Below are positions 15,528 to 23,888 of a DNA stretch of 64,000 nt, in pieces (the first letter of the stretch is position 1; each line of letters starts with the position of its first letter). The notes beneath the pieces were generated by a model. It was not told the DNA's origin and ran no database searches. It was given only the letters and a program-made list of their open reading frames with translations. The stretch is from Acidovorax sp. 107. GTDB taxonomy: Bacteria > Pseudomonadota > Gammaproteobacteria > Burkholderiales > Burkholderiaceae_C. Location of the stretch: positions 436,501-500,500 of the forward strand of contig NZ_QBTZ01000001.1 of NCBI RefSeq assembly GCF_003058055.1, in the 5' to 3' direction. A program made the position numbers and the translations under genes.

Positions 15528-17426
15528 ATGCACCTTGCCCCCGAAGCCCCCACCGTCGCCGCCGTGTCGGTCAACGACATGCGCGAGCGCATCCGCCGCA
15601 AAAGCCGCCTCAAGGGCCGCCAGCCCGAAGACGCTGCCATGGCCGAGGTGGCGCAGCTGCTGGGCCCGCGCCCGGCCACCGGCTTTCGGCGCGACCTGCT
15701 CATCGAATACCTGCACCGCCTGAACGACCACCTTGGCGTGCTGCACGACAGGCACCTGGTCGCGCTCGCCAAGCAAATGAACCTGCCGATGGCCGAGGTG
15801 TACGAGGTGGCGAGCTTCTATCACCACTTCGAGATCTTGCGCGGCGAAGAGGCGCAGGCGCCGCGCCTGGTGCTGCGGGTGTGCGACAGCCTCAGCTGCA
15901 GCATGGCCGGGGCACGCGAACTGCTGGCTGCGCTGCCCGAACGCCTGCGTGCGGCCGGCCAGGGCGACGTGCAGGTGCAGGCCGTGCCCTGCGTGGGCCG
16001 CTGCGAACAGGCGCCCGTGGCTGTGGTGCACCAGTGCCCGGTGCCCTACGCCACGGTGGATGGGGTGCTGGAAGCCGCCGATCTGAAGCCCAATCGGTCG
16101 GTGGCGCTACATCCTTATGCGCAAGGTGCTATCAATTTTGATATTGCTGGGCTGGCAGAGCACAGCGTGCCTGCGCAGCCGGATGGCATCAGCCCTGCGT
16201 ACACGGACCTCGCCACCTACCGCGCCCACGGCGGTTACCAGACCGCCGCTGCGCTGGTCAACGGCGAGATGGATGCCGAGGCGGTGCTGTCCGCCATGGA
16301 GGACTCGGGGCTGCGCGGCCTGGGCGGCGCGGGTTTCCCGGCCGGGCGCAAGTGGCGCATCGTGCGGGACCAGCCCGCGCCGCGGCTCATGGCTGTCAAT
16401 ATTGATGAAGGCGAACCCGGCACCTTCAAGGACCGTACTTACCTCGAACGTGACCCGCACCGTTTTCTGGAAGGCGTGCTCATCGCCGCCCAGGTGGTGG
16501 GCACCGAGGCCGTCTATATCTACCTGCGCGACGAGTACCACGGCTGCCGCGCGCTGCTGCAGGCCGCGCTCGATGACCTGCGCGTGCAGCCGCCATGCCC
16601 GCTGCCGCACATCGAACTGCGGCGCGGAGCGGGTGCCTACATCTGCGGCGAAGAGTCGGCCATGATCGAGAGCATCGAGGGCAAACGCGGCGAACCCCGC
16701 ATGCGTCCGCCCTACATCGCGCAGGTGGGGCTGTTTGGTCGGCCCACACTGGAGCACAACTTTGAAACCCTGTACTGGGTGCGCGACATCGTCGAGCGCG
16801 GCCCGCAGTGGTTTGCCAGCTTTGGTCGCCACGGCCGCAAGGGGCTGCGCAGCTTCAGCGTGAGCGGCCGCGTGAAGCACCCCGGCGTCAAGCTGGCGCC
16901 TGCGGGCATCACGGTGCAGGAGCTGATCGACGAATACTGCGGCGGTTTGCTGGAAGGCCACGAGTTGTATGCCTACCTGCCCGGCGGAGCGTCGGGCGGC
17001 ATCCTGCCCGCCAGCCTCAATCAGATACCGCTGGACTTCGACACGCTGCAGCCCTACGGCTGCTTCATCGGCTCGGCTGCCGTCATCGTGCTCAGCCAGC
17101 ACGACAGCGCGCGCGACGCAGCGCTGAACGTGATGCGATTCTTTGAACACGAAAGCTGCGGCCAGTGCACGCCCTGCCGTGTGGGCACGGCCAAGGCGGC
17201 CACGCTGATGGAGGCACCGCAGTGGGATGAGGAGTTGCTGGACGACCTGGCGCAGGTGATGGGTGATGCCTCCATCTGCGGCCTGGGCCAGGCGGCGCCC
17301 AACCCGATCCGCTGCATCCACAAATACTTTGCGCACGAAGTGGGCGAGGGGCCGTGGCCGGGTGACCTGCCCAAGCCGCGCAACAGCCCGCTGACCGAGC
17401 AACTGCCCGCAGGGGTGAAGCCATGA
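15528..17426 (+). CDS. fdsB: NAD-linked formate dehydrogenase diaphorase subunit, fused NuoE-NuoF type (FdsG-FdsB fusion)
   Basis: 632 aa. Residues 1 to ~190 are a NuoE/FdsG-like thioredoxin-fold domain with [2Fe-2S] ligands in CDSLSC and CVGRCEQ. From about residue 220 it is NuoF/FdsB-like, with the NADH/FMN site (GLRGLGGAGFPAGRKW, EGEPGTFKDR, GAGAYICGEESAM) and the C-terminal [4Fe-4S] site SCGQCTPC...SICG. It passes electrons from the catalytic subunit to NAD+ in the cytoplasm. In Cupriavidus these are separate genes; here they are one, and the join (residues ~193-208) contains a copy of the dispersed repeat. The start at 15528 is preferred to 15417 because the latter has no family similarity and spans the palindrome. 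Overlaps fdsA by 4 bp (ATGA). Confidence 0.92.
   Translation: MHLAPEAPTVAAVSVNDMRERIRRKSRLKGRQPEDAAMAEVAQLLGPRPATGFRRDLLIEYLHRLNDHLGVLHDRHLVALAKQMNLPMAEVYEVASFYHHFEILRGEEAQAPRLVLRVCDSLSCSMAGARELLAALPERLRAAGQGDVQVQAVPCVGRCEQAPVAVVHQCPVPYATVDGVLEAADLKPNRSVALHPYAQGAINFDIAGLAEHSVPAQPDGISPAYTDLATYRAHGGYQTAAALVNGEMDAEAVLSAMEDSGLRGLGGAGFPAGRKWRIVRDQPAPRLMAVNIDEGEPGTFKDRTYLERDPHRFLEGVLIAAQVVGTEAVYIYLRDEYHGCRALLQAALDDLRVQPPCPLPHIELRRGAGAYICGEESAMIESIEGKRGEPRMRPPYIAQVGLFGRPTLEHNFETLYWVRDIVERGPQWFASFGRHGRKGLRSFSVSGRVKHPGVKLAPAGITVQELIDEYCGGLLEGHELYAYLPGGASGGILPASLNQIPLDFDTLQPYGCFIGSAAVIVLSQHDSARDAALNVMRFFEHESCGQCTPCRVGTAKAATLMEAPQWDEELLDDLAQVMGDASICGLGQAAPNPIRCIHKYFAHEVGEGPWPGDLPKPRNSPLTEQLPAGVKP
16104..16149. 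repeat. Dispersed repeat copy R8 (inverted) at the NuoE/NuoF junction
   Basis: gcgctacatccttatgcgc, then gctatcaattttgatattgct; its reverse complement (ttgatagc, cgcata, tagcgc) has the same ordered blocks as the copy near 53369. In frame it encodes about 16 residues of the linker between the two fused domains. Similarity is shorter than for R1-R4. Confidence 0.45.
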
Positions 17427-20320
17427 GCGCCGTGTACACCTCTGCTGCTGGGCAGCCCGGCGTGGCCTTTGAGCTGGACGGCCAGCCCGTCACCGCCCAC
17501 CCAGGCGAGACCATCCTGAAAGCCGCGCAGCGCCACGGCGTGGAGATTCCGCACCTCTGCTACACCGACGGCCTGCGCCCCGACGGCAACTGCCGCGCCT
17601 GCGTGGTCGAGATTGCGGGGGAACGCACTTTGGCCCCCAGCTGCTGTCGCGCACCCACCGACGGCATGAAGGTGCAGGCCGCCAGCCCGCGCGCGCGCAA
17701 GAGCCAGCAGATGGTGGTGGAGATGCTGCTGTCGGACATGCCGGATGTGGGTTACCAATGGAATGATGACAAGCCAAATACTCCTGAATTAATAGCTGCT
17801 GGCGCTTATCCATCAAGCGCTAGAGGCGCATTTGATTCAAATTCTGCCGAAGCGGTGGGGCAGCACGGCGAGCTGAGCGAATGGGCGGATCGGATGGGAG
17901 TGTCGGTGCGCCCCGCATTGAAAGCCCTGCGCCGCGAGCAACCCGCGCCCGACCTGAGCCACCCGGCGATGGCGGTGAATCTGGACGCCTGCATCCAGTG
18001 CAACCGCTGCGTGCGCGCCTGCCGCGAGGAGCAGGTCAACGACGTGATCGGCTACGCGCTGCGCGGGGCAGACAGCAAGATCGTCTTCGACCTCGACGAC
18101 CCCATGGCCGAAAGCACCTGCGTGGCCTGCGGCGAATGTGTGCAGGCCTGCCCCACGGGCGCGCTCAGCCCCAAGACGCACATCGGCTCCCAAAAAGTGG
18201 ATTGCCAAGTCGATTCCGTCTGTCCGTTCTGCGGCGTGGGCTGTCTCATCACCTACAACGTGCGCGATGAAAAGATCATCAGCGTCGAAGGCCGCGACGG
18301 CCCGGCCAACCACGGCCGCCTGTGCGTGAAGGGGCGATTTGGTTTTGACTACGCCCACCACCACGACCGCCTCACGGTGCCGCTGATCCGCAAGAGCGGC
18401 GTGCCCAAGGAGGTGCGGCCCTACGGTGCCGACTGGCGCGACACCTTCCGCGAAGCGACCTGGGACGAGGCGCTGGACCTGGCGGCAGGCCAGCTCAAGG
18501 GCCTGCGTGACACGCACGGCCACAAGGCGCTGGCGGGCTTTGGCTCGGCCAAGGGCAGCAACGAAGAGGCCTATTTGTTCCAGAAGCTGGTGCGCACCGG
18601 CTTTGGCAGCAACAACGTGGACCACTGCACGCGGCTGTGCCATGCGTCCAGCGTGGCCGCGCTGCTCGAAGGCGTGGGCTCGGGCGCGGTGAGCAACCCG
18701 GTGAACGACGTCGAGCATGCGGAGCTGATCTTCGTGATCGGCTCCAACCCCACGGCCAACCACCCGGTGGCCGCGACCTGGATGAAGAACGCGGCCAAGC
18801 GCGGCGCGAAGATCGTGCTGGCCGACCCGCGCGTGACCGACATCGGCCGCCACGCATGGCGCACCCTGCAGTTCAAGGCCGACACCGACGTGGCCATGCT
18901 CAATGCGCTGATCCACACGGTGATCGACGAAGGCCTGGTGGATGAGGCCTTCATCAAGGACCGCGCCAACAACTTCGAGGCCCTCAAGGCCAATGTGATG
19001 GGCTGCAGCCCCGAGGCCATGGCCCCGGTGTGCGGCATCCCGGCCGAGACGCTGCGCGAGGTGGCGCGGGCATTTGCCACGGCCAAGGCGTCCATGATCC
19101 TGTGGGGCATGGGCGTGAGCCAGCATGTGCACGGCACGGACAACGCGCGTTGCCTGATTGCGCTGTGCGCCGTCACCGGCCAGATCGGCAAGCCCGGTTC
19201 GGGCCTGCACCCGCTGCGCGGCCAGAACAACGTGCAGGGCGCGAGCGACGCGGGCCTGATCCCCATGATGTTCCCCAACTACCAGCGCGTGGACAACGCC
19301 GGGGCGCATGCGTGGTTTGAAGAATTCTGGGGGACGAAGCTGGACGAGGCGCCGGGCTACACGGTGGTCGAGATCATGCACAAGGCCCTGGCGCCCGACA
19401 GCGACCCCCACAAGGTGCGCGGCATGTACATCATGGGCGAGAACCCCGCCATGAGCGACCCTGACCTGAACCATGCGCGCCACGCGCTGGCCAGCCTGCA
19501 GCACCTGGTGGTGCAGGACATCTTTTTGACCGAAACCGCGTGGCTGGCCGACGTGGTGTTGCCCGCCAGCGCCTGGCCTGAGAAAACCGGCACGGCCAGC
19601 AACACTGACCGCATGGTGCAGATGGGCCGCCGCGCGCTGAACCCGCCGGGCGATGCGCGGCCCGACCTGTGGATCATCCAGCAGATCGCTGCGCGGATGG
19701 GGTTGGCGTGGAATTACGAAGGGGACGAGTCAGGCGTAGCCGCCGTGTACGACGAAATGCGTCAGGCGATGCATGCGAGCATCGAGGGCATCACCTGGGA
19801 CCGGCTGGAGCGCGAGTCCAGCGTGACCTACCCCTGCCTCACGCAGGAGGACCCCGGCCAGCCCATAGTTTTCAAAGACCAGTTCCCCACGCCCACGGGG
19901 CGCCTGCAGCTTGTGCCCGCCAGCGTGATCCCGGCGGCCGAAACGCCCAACGCTGACTACCCCCTGGTGCTCATCACCGGTCGCCAACTGGAGCACTGGC
20001 ACACCGGCAGCATGACGCGGCGCAGCACCGTGCTGGACGCCATCGAGCCCATGGCCACCGCATCGCTGCACGGTGACGAACTGGCGCGGCTGGGCGTGGA
20101 GCCCGGTGCGCTGGTGGGCATCCGCTCGCGGCGCGGCATGGTGCAGGTGCGCGTGCGGCGCGACGACGGCACGCCGCGCGGCACGGTATTCATGCCGTTC
20201 GCGTATGTGGAGGCGGCGGCCAATCTGCTGACTAACGCGGCACTGGACCCGTTCGGCAAGATTCCGGAGTTCAAGTACTGCGCAGTGGCCGTGGAACGGC
20301 TGCAAGTCTCTGCAAGCTAA
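17423..20320 (+). CDS. fdsA: NAD-linked formate dehydrogenase catalytic subunit FdsA (Mo-bis-MGD)
   Basis: 965 aa, cytoplasmic. Oxidises formate to CO2 at a molybdenum bis-MGD centre. Order of parts: an N-terminal [2Fe-2S] domain (CYTDGLRPDGNCRACVVEI), a His/Cys [4Fe-4S] region (HGELSEWADRMG), two ferredoxin-type clusters (CIQCNRCVRAC and CVACGECVQACP), then the catalytic domain opening with CPFCGVGC. The metal ligand is Cys406 in CTRLCH (Cys, not selenocysteine), next to His407. Residues ~122-140 are encoded by a copy of the dispersed repeat, inserted in frame. No Tat signal. The small FdsD and the FdsC sulfurtransferase do not follow directly; fdhD lies 10 kb downstream. Confidence 0.95.
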   Translation: MSAVYTSAAGQPGVAFELDGQPVTAHPGETILKAAQRHGVEIPHLCYTDGLRPDGNCRACVVEIAGERTLAPSCCRAPTDGMKVQAASPRARKSQQMVVEMLLSDMPDVGYQWNDDKPNTPELIAAGAYPSSARGAFDSNSAEAVGQHGELSEWADRMGVSVRPALKALRREQPAPDLSHPAMAVNLDACIQCNRCVRACREEQVNDVIGYALRGADSKIVFDLDDPMAESTCVACGECVQACPTGALSPKTHIGSQKVDCQVDSVCPFCGVGCLITYNVRDEKIISVEGRDGPANHGRLCVKGRFGFDYAHHHDRLTVPLIRKSGVPKEVRPYGADWRDTFREATWDEALDLAAGQLKGLRDTHGHKALAGFGSAKGSNEEAYLFQKLVRTGFGSNNVDHCTRLCHASSVAALLEGVGSGAVSNPVNDVEHAELIFVIGSNPTANHPVAATWMKNAAKRGAKIVLADPRVTDIGRHAWRTLQFKADTDVAMLNALIHTVIDEGLVDEAFIKDRANNFEALKANVMGCSPEAMAPVCGIPAETLREVARAFATAKASMILWGMGVSQHVHGTDNARCLIALCAVTGQIGKPGSGLHPLRGQNNVQGASDAGLIPMMFPNYQRVDNAGAHAWFEEFWGTKLDEAPGYTVVEIMHKALAPDSDPHKVRGMYIMGENPAMSDPDLNHARHALASLQHLVVQDIFLTETAWLADVVLPASAWPEKTGTASNTDRMVQMGRRALNPPGDARPDLWIIQQIAARMGLAWNYEGDESGVAAVYDEMRQAMHASIEGITWDRLERESSVTYPCLTQEDPGQPIVFKDQFPTPTGRLQLVPASVIPAAETPNADYPLVLITGRQLEHWHTGSMTRRSTVLDAIEPMATASLHGDELARLGVEPGALVGIRSRRGMVQVRVRRDDGTPRGTVFMPFAYVEAAANLLTNAALDPFGKIPEFKYCAVAVERLQVSAS
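17786..17842. repeat. Dispersed repeat copy R1 inserted in frame in fdsA
   Basis: gaattaatagctgctggcg, then cttatccatcaagcgctag, then aggcgcatttgattcaaat. It matches the copy at 45774-45832 (tgatagctgccagcgc, ttcaagcgctagcggc, atatgattcgaa) nearly block for block. It is visibly richer in A and T than the flanking coding sequence, and supplies about 19 residues (PELIAAGAYPSSARGAFDS region). Confidence 0.75.
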
Positions 20321-20480
20321 GAAGGTGTGAACGGGCCCGCCATGCCCGCTCATCCCGCCCAAACACGCCCGCTCGTTGTTACAAATGCTCGCCATGGCCC
20401 GAGCTATGGCTGCGCTTGGCGTCCAGATCGGGCGCGTTGTGGCGGCCTGCTCGGGCAAGCCGGATTCATTCACACCTTCT
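20320..20480. repeat. 161-bp element bounded by 12-bp inverted repeats, between fdsA and DUF3305 gene
   Basis: agaaggtgtgaa at 20320-20331 and its exact reverse complement ttcacaccttct at 20469-20480 enclose 137 bp. The left repeat begins at the last base of the fdsA stop codon. The segment has no gene of its own. On the minus strand it holds an open reading stretch beginning MNESGLPEQAATTR that is not obviously a real protein. It could be a small non-autonomous mobile element or a folded RNA; the loop is too long for a simple terminator. Confidence 0.55.
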
Positions 20481-20547
20481 GAGGTGACTCAAGGGGCTTT
20501 GCAGGCCGTGCTGACCCTGGCCGCGCGCCGGGGTAAAGTCTGCGCCC

Positions 20548-21108
20548 ATGACTGAGCGCCCCTACACCGACGTTGCCGTGATCATGCGGTGCGAGCACAT
20601 CGACAACCGCTGGCAGCCCTGGCGGTGGTCGCTGGCCGAGGTGGTAATCAACGAGCCCGCCTTTGGCACCGCGCCGCGCCAGATCGTTCAGGGCGAGCGC
20701 GAGCAGCGCTGGCTGTTCCCAGGCTTTCGCGTGGAGCTGTTCCGCGACGACGCCGAGGGCTACCACCTGAATCTCACTTCGCCAGCCCCCTGCTGGTTTG
20801 TGATGTGGCGCCGTGATGAAGACACGGGCACCGGCGAAATCCCGCTGGCCCGCCCGGTGGCGGTGAGTCTGAGCTACCACGATGCGGGCCGCTGGCTGGA
20901 CGCGCAGGAAACCGTGGAGCAGGTGCCTGCAGCCCCTGAAGTGGTGGAAGCCCTGCGTGCCTTCGTGGCCGAGCACTATCAGCCCGAACCCAAGCGCCGC
21001 AAGCGCCCGGACAGCTTCCGTCCTTTGCAGGACCGGTTTGGTAACCCGGCCTCCGTGTCCACCGACAAACAGCGCGGCGGCGGTGGAGGAGGGGGCGGCC
21101 ATGGCTGA
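20548..21108 (+). CDS. DUF3305 domain protein of the formate dehydrogenase cluster
   Basis: 186 aa, soluble, no signal peptide. The sequence from residue 1 to ~145 (DVAVIMRCEHIDNRWQPWRW, WLFPGFRVELFRDDAEGYHLN, CWFVMWRR) fits DUF3305, known only by its association with formate dehydrogenase and related clusters. The last residues are a run of eight glycines then HG. That tail is encoded by the ggaggaggggg sequence that must also serve as the ribosome binding site of the next gene, whose ATG overlaps this stop by 8 bp. Function unknown; an accessory or maturation role is inferred from context. Confidence 0.82.
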   Translation: MTERPYTDVAVIMRCEHIDNRWQPWRWSLAEVVINEPAFGTAPRQIVQGEREQRWLFPGFRVELFRDDAEGYHLNLTSPAPCWFVMWRRDEDTGTGEIPLARPVAVSLSYHDAGRWLDAQETVEQVPAAPEVVEALRAFVAEHYQPEPKRRKRPDSFRPLQDRFGNPASVSTDKQRGGGGGGGGHG

Positions 21109-21859
21109 CGGATTCCTCGGGCGCTGGTCGCGCCGCAAGCAGAATGTGCTGGCGGGCAAGCCCGTGCAGGACCCGCCGCCGCCCGCGCCCGCTCCGCAGG
21201 CGGCCACCCCTGCGCCCGTACCTGCTCCGGCGGCTGCCGGGGCAGTGCCCCCCGTATCGGCGGCCCGTGCTCCAGAGGCTCCACCGCCGCCCACACTGGC
21301 CGATGCAGAGGCCCTCACGCCCGCATCCGATTTCAAGCCGTTCGTGGCGCGCGCCGTGTCGCCCGAGGTGCGCAACCTGGCCATGAAGAAGCTGTTTACC
21401 GACCCGCACTTCAACGTGATGGACGGCCTGGACATCTACATCGGCGACTACACCCAGCCCGACCCGCTGCCCGCGGGCATGCTGCGCGAGATGGCCAGTG
21501 CCCACGCACTGGGCTTCTTTGACCATGAGAAGAAGGCCGACTCCGAGGTATCCCCCGACGTGCCGGTGGACGGCGCCGCCACAGAGGCCATCGCAGATAC
21601 GCAAGCAGACACAATAGCCCCTGCCATTGCTCAGCCTCGGGATGATGCGGAGGCGAGCGGCGTCGCAGACGTGGCACAGTCCGGGGTATGCAACGCTATT
21701 CCTAGCGACCCCTCCAGCGAGCTTGCGCTGGTCACCAAATCCGCACAGGATGCGGTGGCCACGCCAGCCAGCCACACCCACAATGACCACGACGCTCATC
21801 TGCGACTGCAACCAGACGATGCCCCTCAACGCCAAGGCGTTGGGCGAGGCACTGCATGA
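21101..21859 (+). CDS. DUF3306 domain protein of the formate dehydrogenase cluster
   Basis: 252 aa. It begins MADGFLGRWSRRKQNVLAGK, continues through a Pro/Ala-rich linker (residues ~22-65), then the conserved core TPASDFKPFVARAVSPEVRN ... FTDPHFNVMDGLDIYIGDYTQ, and ends in a low-complexity Ala/Asp tail. This fits DUF3306, which accompanies DUF3305 in formate dehydrogenase loci. No membrane segment or metal motif is seen. The ATG overlaps the DUF3305 stop by 8 bp, and its own C-terminus overlaps the polyferredoxin start by 77 bp in another frame. Function unknown. Confidence 0.8.
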   Translation: MADGFLGRWSRRKQNVLAGKPVQDPPPPAPAPQAATPAPVPAPAAAGAVPPVSAARAPEAPPPPTLADAEALTPASDFKPFVARAVSPEVRNLAMKKLFTDPHFNVMDGLDIYIGDYTQPDPLPAGMLREMASAHALGFFDHEKKADSEVSPDVPVDGAATEAIADTQADTIAPAIAQPRDDAEASGVADVAQSGVCNAIPSDPSSELALVTKSAQDAVATPASHTHNDHDAHLRLQPDDAPQRQGVGRGTA

Positions 21860-23888
21860 AGACCTGACCCTCCACTCCACCCTGTGCCGGCGCGACGCGG
21901 GGGCGTTCCAGAAAGCCATCCAGTCCGGGCAGGATGTGGTGGTGGCCTGCACCCAGGAGCAGCGCCTGTTTGGCGACCTGGGCCAGCAGACCGAAGGCGC
22001 GGTGTCGCCCATCCGGTTTGTGAACATCCGCGAAACCGGTGGCTGGAGCCGCGACGCCGCCAAGGCCAGCCCCAAGATCGCCGCGCTGCTGGCTGCCGCC
22101 CGTCTGCCTGACCCGCCGCCCGTCCCTACGGTGACCTACAAGAGCACGGGCCGTCTGCTCATCATCGGCCCGCTCGACCAGGCCGAGCAGGCCGCCGCCC
22201 TGGTGTCGGATGTGCTGGATGTGACCCTGTTCACGCAAGGTCCTGGCAACGCCGGTGGCGCACAGGCACGGCGCTTTCCGGTGCTGGGTGGGCGCATCAC
22301 AGGGCTGACCGGGTGGCTGGGTGCGTTCGAGCTGCAATGGGCGGCCGACAACCCCATCGACCTCGATCTGTGCACGCGCTGCAACGCCTGTGTGGCCGCC
22401 TGCCCCGAGAACGCCATTGGCCTCGACTACCAGATCGACATGGCCGCCTGCCAGTCGCACCGCGCCTGCGTGAAGGTGTGCCAGGTGGCCGGTGCGATCG
22501 ACTTCACGCGCGATGCGGCTGCGCAGACGGAGCGCTTCGACCTGGTGCTGGACCTGCGGTCGCCCACCGCCACGCCTACCTTCTTGCAGCATGCGCTGCC
22601 GCAGGGCTACCTGCGCTGGGACGGGCGGGACCTGGGCACGCTGCTCAAGCTGCGCGAGCTGGTGGGCGAGTTCGAGAAGCCCAAATTCTTTGCCTACAAG
22701 CAAAAGCTCTGCGCCCACAGTCGCAACGAAACCGTGGGCTGCAACGCCTGCGTGGACATCTGCTCGGCCGAAGCCATTGCCAGCGACAAGGGCCGTCAGC
22801 GGATTGTGGTGAACCCCAGCCTGTGCGTAGGCTGCGGCGCCTGCACCACCGTGTGTCCCACGGGTGCGCTGACCTATGCCTACCCCGGTGCCACGGAGCA
22901 GGGCACCAAGCTCAAGACGCTGCTGTCCACCTACGCCGCTGCAGGCGGCAAGGACGCCGTGCTGCTGCTGCACAGCCAGGAGCGTGGCCAGGCGCTGGTG
23001 GAAGAACTGGGCCGTGCCGCCCAGCTCAAACTGGCACAGGGCGTACCCGCCCACGTGATCCCGGTGGCGCTGTGGCACACGGCCAGCACCGGGGTGGACC
23101 TGTGGCTCAGCGCCATTGCCTACGGTGCTTCGCAGGTGGTGGTGCTGACGACGCAGGAGGAGGCCCCCCAGTACCTTGAAGGCCTGCAGGCACAGATGGA
23201 GGTGGCGCAGGCCATTCTGCGTGGTCTGGGCTACACCGGCACGCACCTGCAGCTGCTGCGCGCCAAGCACCCCACCGAGCTGGATGCCGCATTGCAGGCC
23301 CTGGGCCAGACACGCCAGAAGACGCCTGCCGTGGCTGCGCGGTTTGCCGTGGCGCAGGAAAAGCGCAGCACGCTGGAGATGGCGCTGGACCACCTCATCG
23401 AGCAGGCTCCGACGCCTGCGGCCGAGCGGCCCGAGGCCATTGCGCTGCCGGCCGTGGGATCACTGCTGGGCACCATCGAAGTCAACAAGGACCGCTGCAC
23501 CCTGTGCCTGAGCTGCGTGAGCGCCTGCCCGGCCAGTGCGCTGCAGGACAACCCGCAGCTGCCGCAGTTGCGCTTCATCGAAAAGAACTGCGTGCAGTGT
23601 GGCCTGTGCGCCACCACCTGCCCGGAAGACGCCATCACCCTGCAGCCGCGCCTGCTGCTCACACCCGAACGCGCGCAACTGCGTGTGCTCAACGAGGCCA
23701 AGCCCTGGGCCTGTGTGCGCTGCAGCAAACCCTTTGGCACCGTCAAGGCCATCGAGGCCATGCTGGGCAAACTGTCGGGCCACCCCATGTTCCAGGGCGA
23801 GGCGCTGGAGCGGCTGAAGATGTGCAGCGACTGCCGCGTGATCGACCTCTATTCCTCCCAAAGCGAAACGAAAGTGACCGACCTGTGA
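21783..23888 (+). CDS. Large polyferredoxin (multi-[4Fe-4S] protein) of the formate dehydrogenase cluster
   Basis: 701-aa cytoplasmic protein with many cysteine motifs. Residues ~197 onward hold a first ferredoxin pair (LCTRCNACVAACP and CQSHRACVKVCQV). Near the middle is a second pair (GCNACVDICSAEA and LCVGCGACTTVCP). From ~571 is a third pair (RCTLCLSCVSACP and NCVQCGLCATTCP). The C-terminus has a four-Cys site (ACVRCSKPF ... MCSDCR). The parts between may be alpha/beta (for example DAVLLLHSQERGQALVEELG). Up to six clusters would suit an electron conduit or Fe-S donor. The start at 21783 (MTTTLICDCNQTMPL) matches the family opening I recall. Partner unknown. Confidence 0.85.
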   Translation: MTTTLICDCNQTMPLNAKALGEALHEDLTLHSTLCRRDAGAFQKAIQSGQDVVVACTQEQRLFGDLGQQTEGAVSPIRFVNIRETGGWSRDAAKASPKIAALLAAARLPDPPPVPTVTYKSTGRLLIIGPLDQAEQAAALVSDVLDVTLFTQGPGNAGGAQARRFPVLGGRITGLTGWLGAFELQWAADNPIDLDLCTRCNACVAACPENAIGLDYQIDMAACQSHRACVKVCQVAGAIDFTRDAAAQTERFDLVLDLRSPTATPTFLQHALPQGYLRWDGRDLGTLLKLRELVGEFEKPKFFAYKQKLCAHSRNETVGCNACVDICSAEAIASDKGRQRIVVNPSLCVGCGACTTVCPTGALTYAYPGATEQGTKLKTLLSTYAAAGGKDAVLLLHSQERGQALVEELGRAAQLKLAQGVPAHVIPVALWHTASTGVDLWLSAIAYGASQVVVLTTQEEAPQYLEGLQAQMEVAQAILRGLGYTGTHLQLLRAKHPTELDAALQALGQTRQKTPAVAARFAVAQEKRSTLEMALDHLIEQAPTPAAERPEAIALPAVGSLLGTIEVNKDRCTLCLSCVSACPASALQDNPQLPQLRFIEKNCVQCGLCATTCPEDAITLQPRLLLTPERAQLRVLNEAKPWACVRCSKPFGTVKAIEAMLGKLSGHPMFQGEALERLKMCSDCRVIDLYSSQSETKVTDL

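Noticed and set aside
20320..20480. 12-bp inverted repeats as a terminator of the fds operon
   Set aside because: The arms are 137 bp apart and no T-run follows, so they do not form a rho-independent terminator.
21732..23393. 553-codon minus-strand frame opposite the polyferredoxin
   Set aside because: Antisense shadow; low-complexity Gln/His/Ala sequence without a fold-like pattern.
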